Positions 60,365 to 64,000 of a DNA stretch of 64,000 bases are shown in pieces (the stretch's first letter is position 1; every line of letters starts with the position of its first letter). A program made the position numbers and the translations under genes. Source of the stretch: Demequina oxidasica (lineage in GTDB: Bacteria > Actinomycetota > Actinomycetes > Actinomycetales > Demequinaceae); the NCBI RefSeq assembly GCF_000975115.1, contig NZ_BBRE01000001.1, positions 1,444,288 through 1,508,287 of the forward strand, read 5' to 3'. Under the pieces are notes generated by a model. That model did no database searches and was not told the origin of the DNA. It saw only the letters and a program-made list of their open reading frames with translations.

Positions 60365-62422
60365 TTAGGCGCGCGGTATCCCCGCATGAGAGTGGCGGGC
60401 CGCCGCCAACAGAACGACCCCAATCCCTGCAAGCACGAGAGCCAATTGAGTCATCCCCGCGGCGCTCTCAGGGCCGGTACTCGCCAGCGCCGGCGGCTCT
60501 GGCGGTGCATCGCCAGCGCTCTGCACGACGGCCTTCACCGATGTGGTTGGCGTCACCATGGCTGGCGAGGCATCGGCGGCAGGTGACTCTACGGTGAAAG
60601 GTGCCCAACCGATCACGTCACCGGTAGTCAGGTAGACGCCGATGCGGTGGTCCCCGTCAGTGATTTCCTCAGGGAGAGTGAGGGTGATGCCACCATCGAT
60701 CCCGATGGCATGTTGTCCCAGTGGCACTGCAGTCGAGAAGGCGTAAACGTCGACGACAGTTCCAGGAGTCGCACCTCCCACAAGGGCAGAGAAGGTCGCA
60801 CCTGGGGTGAGTGGACTTGGAACTGTGACCGTCCCCCTGTTGTCCTCGGCGAGGCCCGACGCGTCAGCGTAGGCGCCATCCGCTGCCTCGATGGTCACCG
60901 AGCCTGCGGCGATCGGCGTGAGCGCGATGGAATTGAGGGAGGGGGACATCGTGGGGGTATAAGTGATTGAACCGCGGTTTTCATCGGCCTTCGTCACGGT
61001 GTAGTTGTGCGTGAACGTTTCCGTGTCGCGTGGTGCGAGGGCCGTGCCGGCGGTGAACGCCTCTGCAAGGGAAAGATCTCCCTCGTCGGTCAGACGCAAG
61101 AGAAGGTCGTCCAGCGAGTAGGGTCCGGTGTTTGTGGTCGTCAGAGTGAAATCAATGGTCTCGCCCTCGTTGGCAAGCCCGTCGCCGTTGACATCGTCAA
61201 GTACCCCCGCGGCGGCGAATGTGAATTCGGGTAGCCCGTCATCGAGCGGTATTGATTGATCGCCGACGTCAACGATGTACCACGTTCCACCCACCAAAAC
61301 CCTAGTGGGGGTGACGGCGATGGAGGCCGCCCCGGCTTCGAGGTGACCCTGGTCAAGCATCAGACTTGAGGGAAGGCACGTCGAGAGGTCGGTGCCCCCT
61401 GGTGCGATGGGTGTAGTGGTCGATGCACAAGTGCTCGACATCAGGTCGTAGCCGTCGATCGCTACGTTCGACGTATTGGTGACATGAGCGCCGGTCACCG
61501 ACAACTCATCCCCCACCTCGGGCCACGTGACAGGTTCGCCAGTGGCGGCATCCCGAAACGCGGTATCGAGCTGGACGCTGAGCCCCAGGTTGGCGTCAAT
61601 GGTAGGGACGGCGGGGGTGGAGGCATCCTCGACGACGTCGGCGATACCCGAGAGCGCGGAGTCCCCGGTGAACACGACGTTCCGTGACGGCACCGCCCCC
61701 GCAAACACGTCCTCGATGGTGACCGAATGGGTTGCCGTGGCAGGGAAGTCGATACTGGCGCCTCGCTCAGCGGGTCCAGTCACCGACTTCCCCAGAGCGG
61801 AGATGGTGTCAAAAGCGCCGTCTCCAGTGTTGGTGATCGTGGCGTTGTAAGTGACCACGTCGCCCACGTCTGCGAGCCCGTCGGTGATGTCACCGTGTGT
61901 CTCTGCGAGGGAAGCGTTGATGGTCGCTGTTAGTGCTGCACCCCGAACGTCGATCGGCGGGGAGGACAGTCTTGACGTTTCGACGACGATCGTCTCGCCG
62001 TCGCGTGTGATGTCGTAGCCGAGGCTAAGGAAATAGAGCACGAACGCGCTTGGGTCGGAGCTCGGTGAAAGTGATGCGCGGATCAATTGCTCGCCCGTGA
62101 GGCCTGGGACGGCTACGGTGCCGTCGGCTATGACTCCGAACCTGTTCTCGATGCTGTTCGTGGTGTAAGAGAAAATTTCGGCCCGGGTAGTGCTTCCCGA
62201 GACTGCGGTGGAGATTGCGTAGATGAAATCGTCTTGAGAATCCTGCACGCCGTTCCCGTTGGAGTCCGTGTACGAGCGGTACTCGAGACTTACCGAGAGC
62301 CCCTCCTCCTCATACGAGTCGGCCGCGCTTGCGGTCGTGCCGGCCAGCGCGAACAAGGCGATAGTCGTCAGGCCGACTCCGGCTACCAAGCGTGAGAATG
62401 GAAGGTTGTAGTTTCTCGACAT
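60365..62422 (-). CDS. Secreted LAxTG-anchored surface protein
   Basis: This protein of 685 residues has a signal peptide (VAGVGLTTIALFALAGTTASAA), several beta-sandwich DUF11-like repeats (GDVVTYNATITNTGDGAFDT, GETIDFTLTTTNTGPYSLDD) and EF-hand-like DSNGNGVQDSQDD and DVNGDGLANEGE segments. It ends with a LASTG sorting motif, a hydrophobic helix and basic residues. LAxTG is the class E sortase signal of actinobacteria, so wall anchoring is likely. No sortase gene is in the window. ATG at 62422, with GTG at 62425 as an alternative; AGGAG lies upstream of both. Confidence 0.9.
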   Translation of the reverse strand: MSRNYNLPFSRLVAGVGLTTIALFALAGTTASAADSYEEEGLSVSLEYRSYTDSNGNGVQDSQDDFIYAISTAVSGSTTRAEIFSYTTNSIENRFGVIADGTVAVPGLTGEQLIRASLSPSSDPSAFVLYFLSLGYDITRDGETIVVETSRLSSPPIDVRGAALTATINASLAETHGDITDGLADVGDVVTYNATITNTGDGAFDTISALGKSVTGPAERGASIDFPATATHSVTIEDVFAGAVPSRNVVFTGDSALSGIADVVEDASTPAVPTIDANLGLSVQLDTAFRDAATGEPVTWPEVGDELSVTGAHVTNTSNVAIDGYDLMSSTCASTTTPIAPGGTDLSTCLPSSLMLDQGHLEAGAASIAVTPTRVLVGGTWYIVDVGDQSIPLDDGLPEFTFAAAGVLDDVNGDGLANEGETIDFTLTTTNTGPYSLDDLLLRLTDEGDLSLAEAFTAGTALAPRDTETFTHNYTVTKADENRGSITYTPTMSPSLNSIALTPIAAGSVTIEAADGAYADASGLAEDNRGTVTVPSPLTPGATFSALVGGATPGTVVDVYAFSTAVPLGQHAIGIDGGITLTLPEEITDGDHRIGVYLTTGDVIGWAPFTVESPAADASPAMVTPTTSVKAVVQSAGDAPPEPPALASTGPESAAGMTQLALVLAGIGVVLLAAARHSHAGIPRA

Positions 62423-62681
62423 CACTTACGACTCCTACCTCCCCGCGCGCTTTGTTGCGACGGTGTGTGGGTTCAAGGCTCATGTTAGAGTACCGGACTG
62501 TTAGCTCACTTTCCTGTTGTCAGCGGCGACTTCGTTTGTGCGCACGATGGCGCCACTGACGAGACTCCGCTGAGTGCCCTGAGCGAAACCGCAGGGGCAC
62601 GTCGATGAGATTTGCGCTAGGAAACAACGAATCGCGGCCTTGGGGGGTGCCGCAGCCCACACTCATTGCTAAGGTGACGTT

Positions 62682-63719
62682 ATGACTGCCAGCGAAGCCA
62701 CTCCTGTCCCGTTCACCGCACCCGCCCCTGACCCCATGGACGCACCCGCGTACCGCTGGGGCATTCTTGGAGCGGGCGGGATCGCCCGCAAGCTCGCCGA
62801 TGCCGTCACCAACCACACCGCGTCATCGGTCGTGGCTGTAGCCGCGGCCTCGAGCCAGGAGCGTGCACAGGCCTTTGCCGACGAGATGGACGTCCCCACC
62901 GCCTACGGCACCTACGAGGAGCTCGTCGCGGACCCCGACGTTGACATCGTCTATGTCGCGACCACGCACAACAACCACCACGAGCCCGCACTGCTCGCCA
63001 TCAACGCAGGCAAGCACGTGCTCGTCGAAAAGTCGTTCACGCAGAACTCCGCGCAGGCCCAGCTGATTGTCGATGCCGCGCGAGACAAGGGCGTGTTCGT
63101 CATGGAGGCCATGTGGGCCCGTCACCTGCCGCACATGTACGCGGTCCGCGAGGTGATCGCTCGCGGGGATATCGGTGAAGTCGTTTCCGTGGCGGCGGAT
63201 CACGGCCAGATGCTCACCCACGTTGAGCGAATGGTGCGTCCAGAACTCGCCGGCGGTGCCCTCCTGGACCTCGGTATTTATCCGGTCGCCTTCGCACACG
63301 ACATCCTTGGTGTCCCCGAGCACATCACTGCCAAGGGTCGCCTCCGGGAGACCGGCGTCGACGGCCAGGTCTCCATGGTCTTCGAATACCCGGGCAAGAA
63401 CGCGCAGGCCTCTCTCACCACCACCATGGAGGCGCGCACGCCTGTCGTCGCCCACGTGGCCGGAGCTAAGGGCCGCATCGAACTCGCGGATATGTTCTAC
63501 GCGCCTACCGTCATGACGGTGACGCCGCTCGACGGCACGCCCTGGACTTTCGACGGAACGGTGGAGAACGGCTTCCAGTACGAGGCGGCGGAGTGTGCTC
63601 GCCGCGTGGCAGCCGGCGACACCGAGAGCGAGATCCACACGCTCGATCAGTCGCTTGAGCTCATGCGCATTCTTGACGAGATACGTGCACAGGTAGGTGT
63701 TATTTACCCTGGCGAGTAG
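62682..63719 (+). CDS. Gfo/Idh/MocA family oxidoreductase
   Basis: This 345-residue NAD(P)-dependent sugar-type dehydrogenase has an N-terminal Rossmann fold (WGILGAGGIARKLADAV, about 26-42), the conserved lysine motif VLVEKSFTQN (EK-P/S-type) and a C-terminal GFO_IDH_MocA_C domain with GGALLDLGIYPVAFAHDILG. The substrate is unknown. A ribosome site is not obvious. The gene stands alone between divergently and convergently oriented neighbours. Confidence 0.92.
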   Translation: MTASEATPVPFTAPAPDPMDAPAYRWGILGAGGIARKLADAVTNHTASSVVAVAAASSQERAQAFADEMDVPTAYGTYEELVADPDVDIVYVATTHNNHHEPALLAINAGKHVLVEKSFTQNSAQAQLIVDAARDKGVFVMEAMWARHLPHMYAVREVIARGDIGEVVSVAADHGQMLTHVERMVRPELAGGALLDLGIYPVAFAHDILGVPEHITAKGRLRETGVDGQVSMVFEYPGKNAQASLTTTMEARTPVVAHVAGAKGRIELADMFYAPTVMTVTPLDGTPWTFDGTVENGFQYEAAECARRVAAGDTESEIHTLDQSLELMRILDEIRAQVGVIYPGE

Positions 63720-63731
63720 CAGTTTGACTGA

Positions 63732-64000
63732 CTAGGTGTCGCTTGGTGACGGAACCGGTCCTCCAACTCGACTCAGTTCTTGCAGAGTCAGGTCAGTGAT
63801 GAGCGCGTGCCCGGCGCTATTGGGGTGCAGCGTATCCGGCCCCATAAGTTCGGGGTGCCCGAGCAGTGGCTCGCCAATGTCTACATAGGACCCACCCACC
63901 TCGGTGACAGCGTGCTCGACTGCCTCATTGAGGTAGGCGAGCAGCGCTGGGGTAACCAGACCCGTGTAGTAAATGCCGTTGACGGCGTAGATCTGAGCCT
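63732..64000 (-). CDS. SGNH/GDSL hydrolase, C-terminal part (5' end outside window)
   Basis: The minus-strand frame is open to the end of the window. Its last 89 residues include TLHPNSAGHALITDL, the D-x-x-H-P-N...GH block V that supplies the catalytic Asp and His of SGNH lipases/esterases, preceded by VDIGEPLLGHPELMGPD. The stop at 63732 lies 12 bp from the oxidoreductase stop. The catalytic Ser block is outside the window. Confidence 0.8.
   Translation of the reverse strand, partial: AQIYAVNGIYYTGLVTPALLAYLNEAVEHAVTEVGGSYVDIGEPLLGHPELMGPDTLHPNSAGHALITDLTLQELSRVGGPVPSPSDT

Overview
The window comes from a high-GC Gram-positive actinobacterium. Supporting signs are a WXG100/Ecc-type ESX secretion locus, a DNA topoisomerase I with a lysine-rich tail, a HAD-IB hydrolase next to a Tad pilus locus (an arrangement known from Mycobacterium and other Actinobacteria), a K+-independent membrane pyrophosphatase, an LAxTG-type wall-anchored protein and GTG starts. 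Codon use and gene content fit a Micrococcales member (Cellulomonadaceae/Demequinaceae-like), but that placement is inference. I see no rRNA, tRNA, CRISPR array, insertion sequence or prophage.

Layout. 1-8.1 kb: drug/lipid export genes, namely the end of an ABC ATPase with its two-half permease, a TetR regulator divergent from an MmpL-type RND transporter, and an ABC-2 exporter made of one permease and two different ATPases. 8.2-12.6 kb: a PAP2 phosphatase, then a tetR-lolD-ftsX export operon with a clear operator. 12.8-18.9 kb: a membrane protein, acetyl-CoA synthetase (acs), a small conserved protein, an acyltransferase and a membrane-anchored surface protein. 19.0-23.0 kb: a sigma-like gene followed by two long paralogous single-pass surface proteins. 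23.0-27.3 kb: the HAD-IB gene and a compact Tad pilus operon. 27.8-29.3 kb: a second sigma factor/membrane-anchored protein pair. 29.4-36.5 kb: proton-pumping pyrophosphatase, MFS transporter, M20 peptidase and SAM methyltransferase. 36.6-37.3 kb: a two-TM protein.

37.5-55.9 kb holds the main accessory system, a complete-looking type VII (ESX) secretion locus on two divergent operons. The leftward operon runs esxA-like, esxB-like, a helical protein, a mycosin protease, a Gly-rich repeat protein, a YbaB-like protein, an EspC-like protein, a toxin-like protein, several small genes (candidate immunity or chaperone), an EccD paralog, a zinc-ribbon/RDD/FHA protein and EccC. The rightward operon carries EccD and a single 899-residue protein that fuses EccB to a second mycosin. 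No EccE or EccA is visible.

55.9-64.0 kb: inositol-monophosphatase-like enzyme, topA, a DUF998 membrane protein, a LASTG surface protein, a Gfo/Idh/MocA oxidoreductase and the end of an SGNH hydrolase.

Most notable points: the EccB-mycosin fusion beside a separate mycosin and two EccDs; the toxin-like gene with its cluster of unknown small genes; a four-member family of membrane-anchored extracytoplasmic proteins sharing a P-(A/G)-G-x-Y module, three of them clustered and two next to sigma-like genes; a nested 165-bp hairpin element at 2085-2249; and a strongly over-represented octamer GCATCGGC.
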